This document shows positions 43,593 to 52,799 of a DNA stretch of 64,000 nucleotides, piece by piece. Both the position numbers and the translations under genes were made by a program. The notes beneath the pieces are model-generated. The model was not told the origin of the DNA and made no database searches. It saw nothing but the letters and a program-made list of their open reading frames with translations. How positions within the stretch are numbered: position 1 is the stretch's first letter; each line of letters starts with the position of its first letter. Source of the DNA: Bradyrhizobium sp. WSM471 (GTDB lineage: Bacteria > Pseudomonadota > Alphaproteobacteria > Rhizobiales > Xanthobacteraceae); the NCBI RefSeq assembly GCF_000244915.1, contig NZ_CM001442.1, positions 2,852,001 through 2,916,000 on the forward strand, read 5' to 3'.

Positions 43593-44903
43593 GTGCTGTT
43601 GTCGAGGAAGCCGAATCATGCGGATCGCGAGGGCCGCGTTGAGCAGGACAACGTTTCGCTGTCGCCTGCCGCCATTCCGGCGCCGTCGCGCCAGAGCCTG
43701 CGCGGCCTCGACTGGTTCATCTTCTTCCTCGCCGACGTGCAGACCGGATTCGGGCCGTTTATCGCCGTCTATCTGACGACCCAGAAATGGACCCAGGTCG
43801 AGATCGGCCTCGTGCTGTCGATCGGCGGCATCGTTGCGCTGATCGGCCAGATGCCGGGCGGCGCCATTATCGATGCTGCGAAATCCGAGCGACTGGTCGC
43901 AGGTCTCGCGATCGCCACCATCGGCTGCTGCGCGCTCGCCTATGCGGCGATGCCGATCTTCCCCGTGGTGGTGACTGCGGCCACCCTGCACGCGGCAGCG
44001 AGCTGCGTGCTCGGACCGGCGATCGCGGCGATCAGCCTCGGTCTGGTCGGCCCGCTCGCGATCGGAGAGCGTCTCGGCCGCAACGCGCGCTTTGCTTCGC
44101 TTGGCAACGGCGTTGCGGCCGCGGTGATGGGAACGGCCGGCTATCTGCTGTCGAGCCGCTCGGTATTCCTGGTCACCTTCCTGCTCGCAATCCCCACCTT
44201 GATCGCGCTCTCTCGCATCCGCGAGCATGAGGTCGACATCGCGCGCTGTCACGGCGAGATGCCGCGCGAGGCGGAGGATCGCGGCGACACCAATATCTGG
44301 CATCTGATCCGGCAGCGCCCGCTCATCGTCTTTGCGCTCAGCGTGCTCCTGTTGCAGCTCGCGAACGCCTCGATGATGCCGCTGATGGCAAGCGCGGTGA
44401 CGGCGCGATCGAGCGAGTGGGCGACGGTGCTCGTCGCTTTTTGCATCGTCGTGCCGCAGGCGATCGTGGCGCTGCTGTCGCCGAGCGTAGGGCGCAAGGC
44501 GCAAGCGTGGGGCCGCAGGCCGCTGCTGCTGATCGGATTCGCGGCGCTGACGATTCGCGGTCTGCTGTTCGCGACCGTGCGCGATCCGTATCTGCTGGTG
44601 CTGGTGCAGGTGTTCGACGGCCTCACCGCGGCGGTGTTCGCGGTGATGATCCCGTTGATCGTGGCCGACGTCGCCTTCGGGAGCGGCCATTTCAACCTCG
44701 CGCAGGGCATCGTCGGCACGGCAATGGGCATCGGCGCGTCGATGAGCACCGCGCTTGGCGGCTATGTCAGCGATAAATTCGGAAATGCCATGGCGTTCAC
44801 CGGACTGTCCGGCGTCGCGGCGACGGGACTTCTGCTTATTCTGCTTGTGATGCCGGAGACGCGGCGCAAGGGCATGGTCGCAGCAAAAGAAATGGCCGGC
44901 TGA
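43593..44903 (+). CDS. MFS transporter
   Basis: About 436 residues from GTG 43593, which has GGGGAGGG ten bases upstream; an in-frame GTG at 43566 overlaps the previous stop but lacks a ribosome site. About 12 membrane segments are visible. GLDWFIFFLADVQTGFGPFIAVYL starts the first, and the loop-2/3 region carries GGAIIDAAKSERLV. The second half has SPSVGRKAQAWGRRPLLLIGFAAL, a loop-8/9 MFS motif. No specific substrate family is recognised. It ends in a perfect stem that includes its stop codon (44892-44921), facing the fixK2 gene. Confidence 0.82.
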   Translation: MLLSRKPNHADREGRVEQDNVSLSPAAIPAPSRQSLRGLDWFIFFLADVQTGFGPFIAVYLTTQKWTQVEIGLVLSIGGIVALIGQMPGGAIIDAAKSERLVAGLAIATIGCCALAYAAMPIFPVVVTAATLHAAASCVLGPAIAAISLGLVGPLAIGERLGRNARFASLGNGVAAAVMGTAGYLLSSRSVFLVTFLLAIPTLIALSRIREHEVDIARCHGEMPREAEDRGDTNIWHLIRQRPLIVFALSVLLLQLANASMMPLMASAVTARSSEWATVLVAFCIVVPQAIVALLSPSVGRKAQAWGRRPLLLIGFAALTIRGLLFATVRDPYLLVLVQVFDGLTAAVFAVMIPLIVADVAFGSGHFNLAQGIVGTAMGIGASMSTALGGYVSDKFGNAMAFTGLSGVAATGLLLILLVMPETRRKGMVAAKEMAG

Positions 44904-44921
44904 ACCAATTCAGCCGGCCAT
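44892..44921. terminator. Bidirectional hairpin terminator between the MFS and fixK2 genes
   Basis: ATGGCCGGCTGAA and TTCAGCCGGCCAT form a perfect 13-base-pair stem with a CCAA loop. The left arm contains the MFS stop codon. It lies between two convergent genes and would stop transcription from both sides, although T-runs are lacking. Confidence 0.7.
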
Positions 44922-44942
44922 GAGCGGGTGGGAGAGGGGAGA

Positions 44943-45641
44943 TCAGGCGTCGAGATTGTGCAGGCGTGCGCGGTTGCGCAGCACGATCTGGCGGGCGCCC
45001 GAGAAGCCGAGAATGCCCTGGGCGTGAAGCTGCGACAGCGCGCGCGAGACGGTCTCGAGCGTGAGACCGAGATAGTCGCCGATGTCGCGGCGGCACATCG
45101 GCAGCGCCATCATGCCGGCAACCGCGAGGCGACGGTCCATTTCGAGCAGGAAGGTGGCGACGCGCTCCATCGCGGTCTTGCGGCCCAGCAGCAGCATGTG
45201 GTCTTCGGCGTGGCGAAGTTCACCGGCGGTCATCGCCCAGAGCTTGCGGGCGACCTGGACGTCGGTGGCTGCGGCCTTCTCGAGGCTCGCGCGCTTCACG
45301 AGGCGCACCGTGGTGTCGATGATAGCTTCAGCGGCAAGGCGGTGCGTGGTGCCGGATTCGAGGCCGAACACATCGCCGGAAAGGTGGAAGGAGCCGATCT
45401 GGCGGCGGCCGTCGGAGAGAAGCTTGTAGCTGCGCACGGCGCCGGTGACGACCTGATAGACATACTCAGCCGGCTCGTCCTCACCATAGATCTCCTCTTC
45501 CTTGCGGTAGGAGAACTCGGTGGCCACGAGGCCTACATGGCCGGCGATCGCGCCGAACTGATCGGAGACGGGATGGGCGGGTGCGATCTTGCCACCGATC
45601 GGGGTGTTGATCGCCGGGGTGTTGAAGGTCTGGGTCAGCAT
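44943..45641 (-). CDS. fixK2: FixK2-type CRP/FNR regulator of microaerobic genes
   Basis: 232 residues from ATG 45641. This start is chosen because GGAG lies nine bases before it; an ATG at 45650 has the same GGAG directly against it. The cyclic-nucleotide-like sensor domain (about 35-145) lacks the FNR iron-sulfur cysteines. The helix-turn-helix reads CRRDIGDYLGLTLETVSRALSQLHAQGIL, with the E..SR residues that read TTGA sites. The single Cys183 (LPMCRRDI) matches the redox-sensitive cysteine of the Bradyrhizobium protein. It is activated by FixJ and activates fixNOQP and fixGHIS, whose boxes are present here. Confidence 0.95.
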   Translation of the reverse strand: MLTQTFNTPAINTPIGGKIAPAHPVSDQFGAIAGHVGLVATEFSYRKEEEIYGEDEPAEYVYQVVTGAVRSYKLLSDGRRQIGSFHLSGDVFGLESGTTHRLAAEAIIDTTVRLVKRASLEKAAATDVQVARKLWAMTAGELRHAEDHMLLLGRKTAMERVATFLLEMDRRLAVAGMMALPMCRRDIGDYLGLTLETVSRALSQLHAQGILGFSGARQIVLRNRARLHNLDA

Positions 45642-45710
45642 CTGCGCCATCTCCGTTGTGATGACGCCTTGGTACGCGGTATCGGGTGCCTCGAAAATTT
45701 CGCGAGATAT

Positions 45711-45733
45711 CTTAAGGGTGTTGCCTTACGTAG
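45711..45733 (-). promoter_or_regulatory. Candidate FixJ-binding region upstream of fixK2
   Basis: The minus strand reads CTACGTAAGGCAA followed by CACCCTTAAG, about 70-92 bases before the fixK2 start. TACGTAAG resembles the core of described FixJ sites. Position and operon logic fit FixJ activation of fixK2; the match itself is only suggestive. Confidence 0.4.
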
Positions 45734-45744
45734 AATCCCGTAGG

Positions 45745-46131
45745 TCAGCTATGGACCCGGTTCTGGATGGCGTGGCGAATGCGTTTGACCAGGTTTTCGT
45801 CCAGAAGCGGCTTCAGAATCACTTCATTCACGCCCGCGGCCGCCGCCCGGGCCGAGATATTCGAGTCGGGATAGCCGGTGATCAGGATCACCGGGGTATC
45901 GCCCTCGGACTGGCGCAGTCGCCCGGCCAGCTCGATGCCGTTGATGTCGGGCATTTTGTAGTCGATCACGTAACAGTCTGCACCGGACGGGCTCGCCGCA
46001 TTGAGCAGCGCCGTGGCGTTCCTGAAGGTCCGCACGGCAAAACCGTCGGTTTCCAACAAGAACTTCAGCGAGCCGAGCACAGCGGCGTCATCGTCGACCA
46101 CATAGACGGTTGGCTTTGCGGGTGCTGACAT
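45745..46131 (-). CDS. Single-domain response regulator between fixJ and fixK2
   Basis: 128 residues from ATG 46131. The receiver domain has the acidic pocket VYVVDDDAAVLG, the phospho-accepting Asp in CYVIDYKMPDINGIEL, and the conserved Thr (VILITGYPD) and Lys (VILKPLLDE). No output domain follows, so it probably acts as a phosphate sink or protein switch. The frame is open to 46230, but that extension spans a FixK2-type box (46201-46214), which supports the shorter start. The gene is in the equivalent place in other Bradyrhizobium fixLJ-fixK2 regions. Control by FixK2 and a feedback on FixLJ signalling are inferred. Confidence 0.85.
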   Translation of the reverse strand: MSAPAKPTVYVVDDDAAVLGSLKFLLETDGFAVRTFRNATALLNAASPSGADCYVIDYKMPDINGIELAGRLRQSEGDTPVILITGYPDSNISARAAAAGVNEVILKPLLDENLVKRIRHAIQNRVHS

Positions 46132-46200
46132 CTGGAGCCGCTCGGGATGGGAGCTGATCGCAATCATTCCGATCTGGTAGCACAGGGCGAGCGGAGGGTT

Positions 46201-46214
46201 TTGACTTGCCTCAA
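46201..46214 (-). promoter_or_regulatory. FixK2-type box upstream of the single receiver gene
   Basis: TTGACTTGCCTCAA matches TTGA-N6-TCAA. On the minus strand, a site centred at -41.5 would start the transcript near 46166, about 35 bases before ATG 46131. The box also lies upstream of fixK2, which is the next gene on this strand. Confidence 0.65.
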
Positions 46215-46226
46215 CTCCTGTTGACT

Positions 46227-46844
46227 TCAATCGTTGAGCATTCCGGCGCGCATCGCTAGCCGGACCAGCTCGGACAGGCTGTTGGCCTGCATCTTGGTCA
46301 TCACATTGGCCCGGTAGACCTCGATGGTCCGCGGGCTGATGTCGTACTCGCGGGCGATCAGCTTGTTGGAGAGGCCCGCGATCAGCCCCTCCATGACCTG
46401 GCGTTCCCTGGGGCTCAGGGAAGCGACGCGAGCGGCGACGTCCTGGGCGATGGCCTCGTTCTTGGCCGCTGGCTCGCCCTCGCGGATCGCGGATTCGATC
46501 ATGGCGACGAGGCGGTCATCTTCGAACGGCTTTTCCAGGAAATCCATGGCACCGAGCTTCATCGCCTCGACCGCGAGCGGCACGTCGCCATGGCCGGTCA
46601 TGATCAGGATCGGAAACCGGCTGCGCTGGGCCTTCAGGCGCTTGAGAAGCTCGATCCCATCGATGCCGGGCATCCGCACGTCGGAGACAACGCAACCGAA
46701 GGCGAGGCCGGGCAGGGCATCGAGAAAACTCTGCGCGTTGTCGAACAATGTGACGCCGAAGCCAGCTGAATCCAGCAGGAAATTCAGCGAATCCCGCATC
46801 GCCTCGTCGTCGTCAATGACGTAGATGATTCCCTTGGTCGTCAT
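46227..46844 (-). CDS. fixJ: FixJ response regulator
   Basis: 205 residues, the exact length of Bradyrhizobium FixJ. The receiver domain (1-125) has DDDEAMRDSLNFLLDSAGFG, phospho-acceptor Asp55 in CVVSDVRMPGIDG, Thr in ILIMTGHGD and Lys in FLEKPFEDD. The output is a LuxR-type helix-turn-helix (about 140-205) with LSPRERQVMEGLIAGLSNKLIAREYDISPRTIEVYRANVMTKM. Phosphorylated by FixL when oxygen is low, it activates fixK2 and other promoters. It is four bases downstream of fixL, so the two are co-transcribed. Confidence 0.96.
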   Translation of the reverse strand: MTTKGIIYVIDDDEAMRDSLNFLLDSAGFGVTLFDNAQSFLDALPGLAFGCVVSDVRMPGIDGIELLKRLKAQRSRFPILIMTGHGDVPLAVEAMKLGAMDFLEKPFEDDRLVAMIESAIREGEPAAKNEAIAQDVAARVASLSPRERQVMEGLIAGLSNKLIAREYDISPRTIEVYRANVMTKMQANSLSELVRLAMRAGMLND

Positions 46845-46847
46845 GGA

Positions 46848-48365
46848 TCAGTTCTCGTCGGCTGCCGGCAACGTGAAGCGGAATGTCGCCCCACCCGATA
46901 CGTTGCTCTCGGCCCACATCCGGCCGCCGTGAGCCTCGATGATCGAGCGGCTGATGGACAGTCCCACGCCCATGCCGGTGTCTTTGGTGGTGAAAAAAGT
47001 CTGAAACAGGTTTGGCATGACGTCGTCCTGGAAGCCGGAGCCGGAATCGGAGACCTCGATCTCGATCATGTCGTCGGCGACGCGAGAGTTGGTGACGACG
47101 AGCTCGCGCCGTGGCGACTGCGCCATTGCTTCCAGCGCATTGCGGAACAGGTTGACCAGCACCTGCTGGATTTGCACCCGGTCGGCGAGCACGAGATCGG
47201 CGTTGGGATTGAGGCTGAAACGGAGCTGTACGTTCTGCTCGCGCGCGCCGGCGAGCCCGAGCGCGCCGGCCTCCTCGATCAGCTTGGACAGGCTCTCGAC
47301 CCTTTTCTCAGATTCGCCGCGGGAGACGAAGTCGCGCAAGCGGCGGATGATCTGGCCGGCGCGCAGCGCCTGCTCGGCGGCGCGGTCCAGCGCGCTCTCG
47401 ATCTTCGGTGTATTCGGATCCTGGCTTCCGGCGAGCAGCCGCCGCGACCCCTTCATGTAGTTGCTGATCGCTGCCAGCGGCTGGTTGAGCTCGTGAGCGA
47501 GCGCGGACGCCATTTCGCCCATCGCGCTCAACCGCGAGACGTGGACGAGCTCGGATTGCAGTTCCTGGAGCCGCGCCTGGGTTTGCTGATGCTCGGTGAG
47601 ATCGCGGACGAAACCGGTGAAATAGGGCTCGCCGCCGGACTGCATCTCGCCGATCGACAGGTGCATCGGGAAGGTCGTGCCGTCGCGCCGCTTGCCGGTC
47701 ACGATGCGGCCGATACCAATGATGTGCGGGTCGCCCGTTGTCCGGTAGCGCGCGATGTAGCCGTCGTGACGCGAGTTGTCGGGCTCCGGCATCAGGATGC
47801 GCACGTTCTGGCCGATCACCTCCGGCTCGGCCCAGCCGAACAGGCGCTCGGCCGCCGAGCTGAACAGCTGGATGATGCCGTGGCCGTCGATGACGATCAT
47901 GGCGTCGGGAATCGTCTGCAGGATCGAGCGGAGGTGGTTCTCGCGGGTGCGAAGAGCCTCCTCGACCTGCTTCTCCTCATCAATGTCAAGAAAGATGCCG
48001 CTGAGATGCCGGGCGGCGCCGGCCTCGTCCCGAATCAGCCCCGCGCGGGCGCGGATCCACTGTCCTTTGCCCGACGCCCCCGTGACCTTGAACGACACGT
48101 CGAAGCTGCCGCCCCATTCGGAGACGCGCCGGATCGCGACCTCGATCCGCTCGCGGTCGTTCGGCTCCAGCCGGGACAGAAATAGCGCGTAACTCACCGA
48201 TTGGTCAGATTCGATTCCGAACAGGATCCTGGCCGTCTCCGACCACTCCAACTCCAGCGACTTGAGGTCGAGATCCCAGGTCCCAACGCCAAATCCTTCG
48301 ATTCGGACGCGGAAATGCTCGCCCAGACTGTCATCTCCCGGATGAATTACACGGGTTGGCGCCAA
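46848..48365 (-). CDS. fixL: FixL oxygen-sensing haem histidine kinase
   Basis: 505 residues if read from TTG 48365, exactly the length of Bradyrhizobium FixL; the frame is open to an ATG at 48428. Numbered from the TTG, the haem-ligand His200, the signalling Arg220 ([10 protein letters not shown]) and the phosphorylated His291 ([13 protein letters not shown]) all fall on the known positions. The order is a first PAS domain (about 20-130), a haem PAS domain (about 140-255), a dimerisation helix and a HATPase domain with [13 protein letters not shown] and [20 protein letters not shown]. Oxygen bound to haem shuts off the kinase; low oxygen lets it phosphorylate FixJ. There are no membrane segments, so it is a soluble FixL. 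Confidence 0.95.
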   Translation of the reverse strand: MAPTRVIHPGDDSLGEHFRVRIEGFGVGTWDLDLKSLELEWSETARILFGIESDQSVSYALFLSRLEPNDRERIEVAIRRVSEWGGSFDVSFKVTGASGKGQWIRARAGLIRDEAGAARHLSGIFLDIDEEKQVEEALRTRENHLRSILQTIPDAMIVIDGHGIIQLFSSAAERLFGWAEPEVIGQNVRILMPEPDNSRHDGYIARYRTTGDPHIIGIGRIVTGKRRDGTTFPMHLSIGEMQSGGEPYFTGFVRDLTEHQQTQARLQELQSELVHVSRLSAMGEMASALAHELNQPLAAISNYMKGSRRLLAGSQDPNTPKIESALDRAAEQALRAGQIIRRLRDFVSRGESEKRVESLSKLIEEAGALGLAGAREQNVQLRFSLNPNADLVLADRVQIQQVLVNLFRNALEAMAQSPRRELVVTNSRVADDMIEIEVSDSGSGFQDDVMPNLFQTFFTTKDTGMGVGLSISRSIIEAHGGRMWAESNVSGGATFRFTLPAADEN

Positions 48366-48571
48366 GCGATCACTCCCATGCTCATGCGGGGGGCCGCATA
48401 CTGTTACCGCTGAGGCAATGTCGCCCAAGGACGGGTTGGAGGCAAGTTCCGATATCTTAGACCATCGGCAGATTCCCCGTGGCGTGGTGCTCCGTGGGCT
48501 TGATCTATCTCATCCTGCCAGCCGGCGGCGGGCCTACGATCGGATCAAAGCTCATTGCCCCGGAGACTCCG

Positions 48572-49405
48572 ATGACATACGCGACCGTAATGGTCAGCCT
48601 GGCGCTCGATCAGTCCAACGACGCGCGTCTTCAGGTCGCGGGCGAGCTTGCCGAACGATTTGAGGCGTCGATCATCGGCGTTGCTGCGGCGCAGTTCGCC
48701 CCGCCGCTCTATTTCAGCGACGGCACCGTAGCGCAGGGACTGATCGATGAGGGAGAGGCCTCCGTCAGGCGACGCCTGGGCGAACTCGAGGCGCAATTCC
48801 GCGCCGCAATCAGGAATCGCGGCGGACATGTGGAATGGCGCAGCGCCATGGATTTCCCGGCGCGCTTTACGTTCACCCAGGCGCGTTGCGCCGACATCAT
48901 CGTCACCGGCGGGCAGAGCCCGGCCTTCTCCGACGCCTTCGCGCTCGCGAGCCCCAAGGATCTGGTGATGCAAGCCGGCCGGCCAATCCTGGTCGTGCCC
49001 GACGGCGTCAACTGGCTCGACCTGCGCAGCATCCTGGTGGCGTGGAAGGATACGCCGGAAGCGCGGCGGGCGCTCGCCGATGCGCTGCCGATACTGCGCA
49101 AGGCCAGGGATGTCACCGTCCTCGCAATTCCCGAAGGCGACGACGACCGCCCTGCCGTGGTCGCCGGCGCGACCGACGTGACGGCGTGGCTTGCCCGCCA
49201 CGGCGTGACCGCGACGGCGCGCGTTTCCGAAGCGGCCCGGAACGAAACCGTCGCCGGGCAACTGGAGAAAGTTGCGGGCGATGTCGGCGCCAGCCTGGTC
49301 GTCGCCGGCGCCTACGGTCATTCGCGCTTCCGCGAACTGATCCTCGGCGGCGTCACCCAGTATCTGGTCACTCAATCTGCCCGCTGCGTGCTGCTGTCGC
49401 ACTGA
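48572..49405 (+). CDS. Tandem universal stress protein (UspA family)
   Basis: 277 residues from ATG 48572, chosen because MTYATVMVSLALDQSNDARLQVAGEL is the normal Usp start; an in-frame extension to 48479 is unlikely. Two Usp domains lie in tandem. The second (about 150-277) ends with VVAGAYGHSRFRELILGGVTQYLVTQSARCVLLSH, which contains the G-x2-G-x9-G(S/T)-like ATP-binding loop in modified form. Such proteins often increase under low oxygen and help survival. It diverges from fixL and is followed 38 bases later by a CBS-domain gene. A weak, imperfect FixK2-like sequence lies upstream at 48500-48513. Confidence 0.9.
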   Translation: MTYATVMVSLALDQSNDARLQVAGELAERFEASIIGVAAAQFAPPLYFSDGTVAQGLIDEGEASVRRRLGELEAQFRAAIRNRGGHVEWRSAMDFPARFTFTQARCADIIVTGGQSPAFSDAFALASPKDLVMQAGRPILVVPDGVNWLDLRSILVAWKDTPEARRALADALPILRKARDVTVLAIPEGDDDRPAVVAGATDVTAWLARHGVTATARVSEAARNETVAGQLEKVAGDVGASLVVAGAYGHSRFRELILGGVTQYLVTQSARCVLLSH

Positions 49406-49443
49406 CGCGGGAGCGATGCAAGACGAATCAAAGAGGACGCGCC

Positions 49444-49869
49444 GTGTACAGATTTCTTGAGCAGACCGTCGACGGCTACATGACGCACGACGTCAGGACG
49501 GTGAGGCGCGACCTCGACCTGCTCGCGCTCAGCGAGATGTTCGAACGCGACGATTTCAATTCCTATCCCGTCGAGGACGACGGACAGGTCGTCGGCATCG
49601 TCACCAAATTCGACATCCTGAAGTGCTTCGCCTTCACGCCGAGCCAGATGCTGCCGCGCTATCACGACCTGATGAGCCGTAAGATCGGCGACGTCATGAC
49701 GCCCGACTTTATCTATGTCAGCCCCGACACGCGGCTGACGCGCGTGCTCCAGATCATGGTCGAGCACCGCATCAGGAGCATCATCGTGCTCAATGGCGCG
49801 CAGAAGCTGGTCGGAATCGTCGCTCGCGAGGACGTCATTACGGCGCTCAAGGCGACGGCACGGGAGTGA
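49444..49869 (+). CDS. CBS-domain pair protein
   Basis: 141 residues from GTG 49444. Two CBS modules fill the protein: YMTHDVRTVRRDLDLLALSEMFERDDFNSYPVEDDGQVVGIVTKFDIL and DVMTPDFIYVSPDTRLTRVLQIMVEHRIRSIIVLNGAQKLVGIVAREDVI. Stand-alone CBS pairs bind adenine nucleotides and sense energy state or regulate partner proteins. Following the Usp gene and preceding fixNOQP, it is probably part of the low-oxygen response. A palindromic repeat separates it from the fixN promoter, so it is not part of the fix operon. Its target is unknown. Confidence 0.88.
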   Translation: MYRFLEQTVDGYMTHDVRTVRRDLDLLALSEMFERDDFNSYPVEDDGQVVGIVTKFDILKCFAFTPSQMLPRYHDLMSRKIGDVMTPDFIYVSPDTRLTRVLQIMVEHRIRSIIVLNGAQKLVGIVAREDVITALKATARE

Positions 49870-49910
49870 CAAGGCGGCTGCGTGATTTTACGGAAGATTC
49901 TTTTTCTTCC

Positions 49911-50103
49911 CTTCTCCCCCTGTGGGAGAAGGTGGCATAGGCGGCCTTCGGCCGCCGTTCTTAAGAAGGCCGAGGCGAAGCTTCGGCTATGGCGCCGGAT
50001 GAGGGGTTTTCTCCCCCGAAACACTCTTCGTGTGGGACCAACCCCTCACCCAAGTGAGTGTGCGGGACGGTCCTCGCTGCCCTCTCCCGCAAGGGGAGAG
50101 GGC
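49911..50103. repeat. Intergenic palindromic repeat element
   Basis: This fills most of the gap before fixN. It has terminal CTTCTCCCCCTGTGGGAGAAGG and CCCTCTCCCGCAAGGGGAGAGGG palindromes. Inner GGCGGCCTTCGGCCGCC and pairing GGATGAGGGG / CCCCTCACCC segments are also present. It is related to the element at 463-579. It may end transcription from the CBS gene before the FixK2-controlled promoter. Confidence 0.75.
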
Positions 50104-50150
50104 ACTGCAACTGGCGCCGCATCGCCCACATTAACAGAAATCCATCTCCC

Positions 50151-50164
50151 TTGATTTCAATCAA
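50151..50164 (+). promoter_or_regulatory. FixK2 box of the fixNOQP promoter
   Basis: TTGATTTCAATCAA has perfect TTGAT / ATCAA arms around four bases. Its centre is 63 bases before the fixN ATG, so a start 41.5 bases downstream would leave a leader of about 22 bases, as expected for a class II FixK2 promoter. Confidence 0.85.
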
Positions 50165-50220
50165 TTCCCTGCGAGGGTGAATGTGGTTTCTGGCCCTGTG
50201 TTCTTTCAGAGAGAATCCGC

Positions 50221-51870
50221 ATGAGCCAGCCCTCCATCTCCAAGTCCATGACGTCAGGTGAAAGCGGCCTGGCTGTCGTGTTCGCGGTCACCGCCTTCCT
50301 CTGCGTGATTGCCTCGGCCAAGGCGCTCGATGCGCCCTTCGCATTCCATGCCGCGCTGAGCGCGGCGGCGAGCCTGGCCGCCGTCTTCTGCATCATCAAC
50401 CGCTACCTCGACCGGCCGGCGGCGCTGCCGCCAGCGGAGATCAACGGCCGGCCCAATTACAACATGGGCCCCATCAAGTTCTCCTCCGTCATGGCGATGT
50501 TCTGGGGCATTGCCGGCTTTCTCGTCGGCCTCATCATCGCCTCGCAACTGGCGTGGCCGGCGCTGAACTTCGATCTGCCCTGGACCAGCTTCGGCCGCCT
50601 GCGTCCGCTGCACACGTCCGCGGTGATCTTCGCTTTCGGCGGCAACGTCCTGATCGCGACATCCTTCTACGTCGTCCAGAAGAGCTGCCGCGTTCGCCTT
50701 GCAGGCGATCTGGCGCCCTGGTTCGTCGTCGTAGGCTACAACTTCTTCATCCTGATCGCCGGCACCGGCTATCTGCTCGGCGTCACTCAGTCGAAGGAAT
50801 ATGCCGAGCCGGAATGGTACGCCGATCTGTGGCTCACCATCGTCTGGGTCACCTATCTGCTGGTCTTCCTTGCCACGATCATCAAGCGCAAGGAGCCGCA
50901 CATCTTCGTCGCGAACTGGTTCTATCTCGCTTTCATCGTGACGATTGCGGTCTTGCATCTCGGCAACAACCCGGCGCTGCCGGTCTCGGTGTTCGGCTCT
51001 AAATCCTATATCGCCTGGGGCGGCATCCAGGACGCCATGTTCCAGTGGTGGTACGGCCACAACGCGGTTGGCTTCTTCCTGACCGCCGGCTTCCTCGCCA
51101 TCATGTACTACTTCATCCCCAAGCGCGCCGAGCGGCCGATCTACTCCTACCGCCTCTCGATCATCCACTTCTGGGCGCTGATCTTCCTCTACATCTGGGC
51201 CGGCCCGCACCATCTGCACTACACGGCACTGCCGGACTGGACCCAGACGCTCGGCATGACCTTCTCCATCATGCTGTGGATGCCGTCCTGGGGCGGCATG
51301 ATCAACGGCCTGATGACGCTGTCGGGCGCCTGGGACAAGCTGCGCACTGATCCCGTGCTGCGCATGCTCGTGGTCTCCGTCGCCTTCTACGGCATGTCGA
51401 CCTTCGAAGGCCCGATGATGTCGATCAAGGTGGTCAATTCGCTCAGCCACTACACCGACTGGACCATCGGCCACGTGCACTCCGGCGCGCTCGGCTGGGT
51501 GGGCTTCGTCTCCTTCGGCGCGCTCTACTGCCTCGTGCCCTGGATCTGGAATCGGAAGGGCCTCTACAGCCTCAAGCTCGTCAACTGGCACTTCTGGATC
51601 GCGACGCTCGGCATCGTCCTCTACATCTCGGCGATGTGGGTGTCCGGCATCCTCCAGGGCCTGATGTGGCGCGCCTACACCTCGCTCGGCTTCCTCGAAT
51701 ATTCCTTCATCGAGACCGTCGAGGCGATGCATCCCTTCTACATCATCCGCGCTGCCGGCGGCGGGCTGTTCCTGATCGGCGCGTTGATCATGGCCTATAA
51801 TCTCTGGATGACGGTTCGCGTCGGCGAACAGGAAGTCCAGATGCCCGTCGCTCTCCAGCCGGCGGAATGA
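50221..51870 (+). CDS. fixN: FixN, catalytic subunit I of cytochrome cbb3 oxidase
   Basis: 549 residues with about 14 membrane segments, the usual FixN/CcoN size. Haem- and copper-binding regions are visible: [15 protein letters not shown] (low-spin haem His), [25 protein letters not shown] (CuB His), [19 protein letters not shown] (paired His) and [17 protein letters not shown] (haem His ligands). It reduces oxygen to water at very low oxygen levels and pumps protons, the key oxidase for symbiotic or microaerobic life. It is the first gene of the operon, directly behind a FixK2 box. Confidence 0.97.
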   Translation: MSQPSISKSMTSGESGLAVVFAVTAFLCVIASAKALDAPFAFHAALSAAASLAAVFCIINRYLDRPAALPPAEINGRPNYNMGPIKFSSVMAMFWGIAGFLVGLIIASQLAWPALNFDLPWTSFGRLRPLHTSAVIFAFGGNVLIATSFYVVQKSCRVRLAGDLAPWFVVVGYNFFILIAGTGYLLGVTQSKEYAEPEWYADLWLTIVWVTYLLVFLATIIKRKEPHIFVANWFYLAFIVTIAVLHLGNNPALPVSVFGSKSYIAWGGIQDAMFQWWYGHNAVGFFLTAGFLAIMYYFIPKRAERPIYSYRLSIIHFWALIFLYIWAGPHHLHYTALPDWTQTLGMTFSIMLWMPSWGGMINGLMTLSGAWDKLRTDPVLRMLVVSVAFYGMSTFEGPMMSIKVVNSLSHYTDWTIGHVHSGALGWVGFVSFGALYCLVPWIWNRKGLYSLKLVNWHFWIATLGIVLYISAMWVSGILQGLMWRAYTSLGFLEYSFIETVEAMHPFYIIRAAGGGLFLIGALIMAYNLWMTVRVGEQEVQMPVALQPAE

Positions 51871-51880
51871 GGAGTTTTCC

Positions 51881-52615
51881 ATGTCGTTCTGGACACGCCA
51901 CCAAATCTTCGAAAAGAACTCGATCATCCTGGTCGTCGGCATCCTGCTGGTGATCGCGATCGGCGGTCTCGTCGAGATCACCCCGCTGTTCTACCTCAAG
52001 AGCACGATCGAGGCGGTCGACGGGATCAGGCCGTATACGCCGCTGGAGCTCGCCGGGCGCAACGTCTACGTCCGCGAGGGCTGCTATCTCTGCCATTCGC
52101 AGATGATCCGCCCCTTGCGCGACGAGGTCGAGCGCTACGGTCATTTCTCGCTGGCCGCCGAAAGCATGTACGACCATCCGTTCCAGTGGGGCTCGAAGCG
52201 CACCGGTCCCGATCTTGCCCGCGTCGGCGCCAAATATTCCGACGACTGGCACGTCACCCATCTGACCAACCCGCGCGCAATCGTGCCGCAGTCGGTGATG
52301 CCGGGCTATCCATTCCTCAGCAAGACCGAGGTCGATCCGGACACGATCGCCGACCACATGCGCACGCTGCGGACCGTCGGCACGCCCTACACCGACGACC
52401 AGATCGCCAATGCGGGCGCCGACATGAAGGCCCAGGCCGATCCTGACAATGCCGGCTCCGACGCTTTCACCAAGCGCTACGCCAAGGCCGTGGTGCGCAA
52501 CTTCGACGGCAAGGCCGGCACGCCGACCGAGATGGACGCGCTGATCGCCTATCTCCAGATGCTCGGCACGCTGGTCGACTTCAAGATCTACAACGAGAAA
52601 GCCAATCTTCGCTGA
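51881..52615 (+). CDS. fixO: FixO, mono-haem cytochrome c subunit of cbb3 oxidase
   Basis: 244 residues. One N-terminal membrane anchor ([21 protein letters not shown], about 12-32) holds a periplasmic cytochrome c domain. The haem site is [14 protein letters not shown], followed by [28 protein letters not shown], which is characteristic of FixO/CcoO. A Met ligand lies in SVMPGYPFL. It passes electrons from FixP to FixN. Ten bases separate it from fixN. Confidence 0.97.
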   Translation: MSFWTRHQIFEKNSIILVVGILLVIAIGGLVEITPLFYLKSTIEAVDGIRPYTPLELAGRNVYVREGCYLCHSQMIRPLRDEVERYGHFSLAAESMYDHPFQWGSKRTGPDLARVGAKYSDDWHVTHLTNPRAIVPQSVMPGYPFLSKTEVDPDTIADHMRTLRTVGTPYTDDQIANAGADMKAQADPDNAGSDAFTKRYAKAVVRNFDGKAGTPTEMDALIAYLQMLGTLVDFKIYNEKANLR

Positions 52616-52628
52616 GAAGGCACCAACG

Positions 52629-52793
52629 ATGAAAGCCATCCTGACCCTCGACAATCTCGCGTCCGGTCTCGTGACCACGATCTGGACGCCGGTGTTCGTC
52701 GCGATCTTTGTCGCGATCATCGCCTACGCATTCTGGCCCCGTAACAAGGCAGCTTTCGACGAAGCGGCACACCTGCCGTTGCGGGAGGAGTAA
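52629..52793 (+). CDS. fixQ: FixQ, small membrane subunit of cbb3 oxidase
   Basis: 54 residues: MKAILTLDNLASGLVTTIWT, a single membrane segment (PVFVAIFVAIIAYAFWP) and a charged tail ending HLPLREE. This is the CcoQ/FixQ type that stabilises the oxidase complex. It lies between fixO and fixP with gaps of 13 and 6 bases. Its length and the conserved aromatic-Pro end of the membrane helix (AFWPRNK) support the call. Confidence 0.93.
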   Translation: MKAILTLDNLASGLVTTIWTPVFVAIFVAIIAYAFWPRNKAAFDEAAHLPLREE

Positions 52794-52799
52794 GAGATC

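Noticed and set aside
48500..48513. FixK2-like sequence TTGATCTATCTCAT upstream of the Usp gene
   Set aside because: The left half is good but the right half differs from ATCAA at two of five bases, so it is below the standard of the other boxes. It may still be a weak site.
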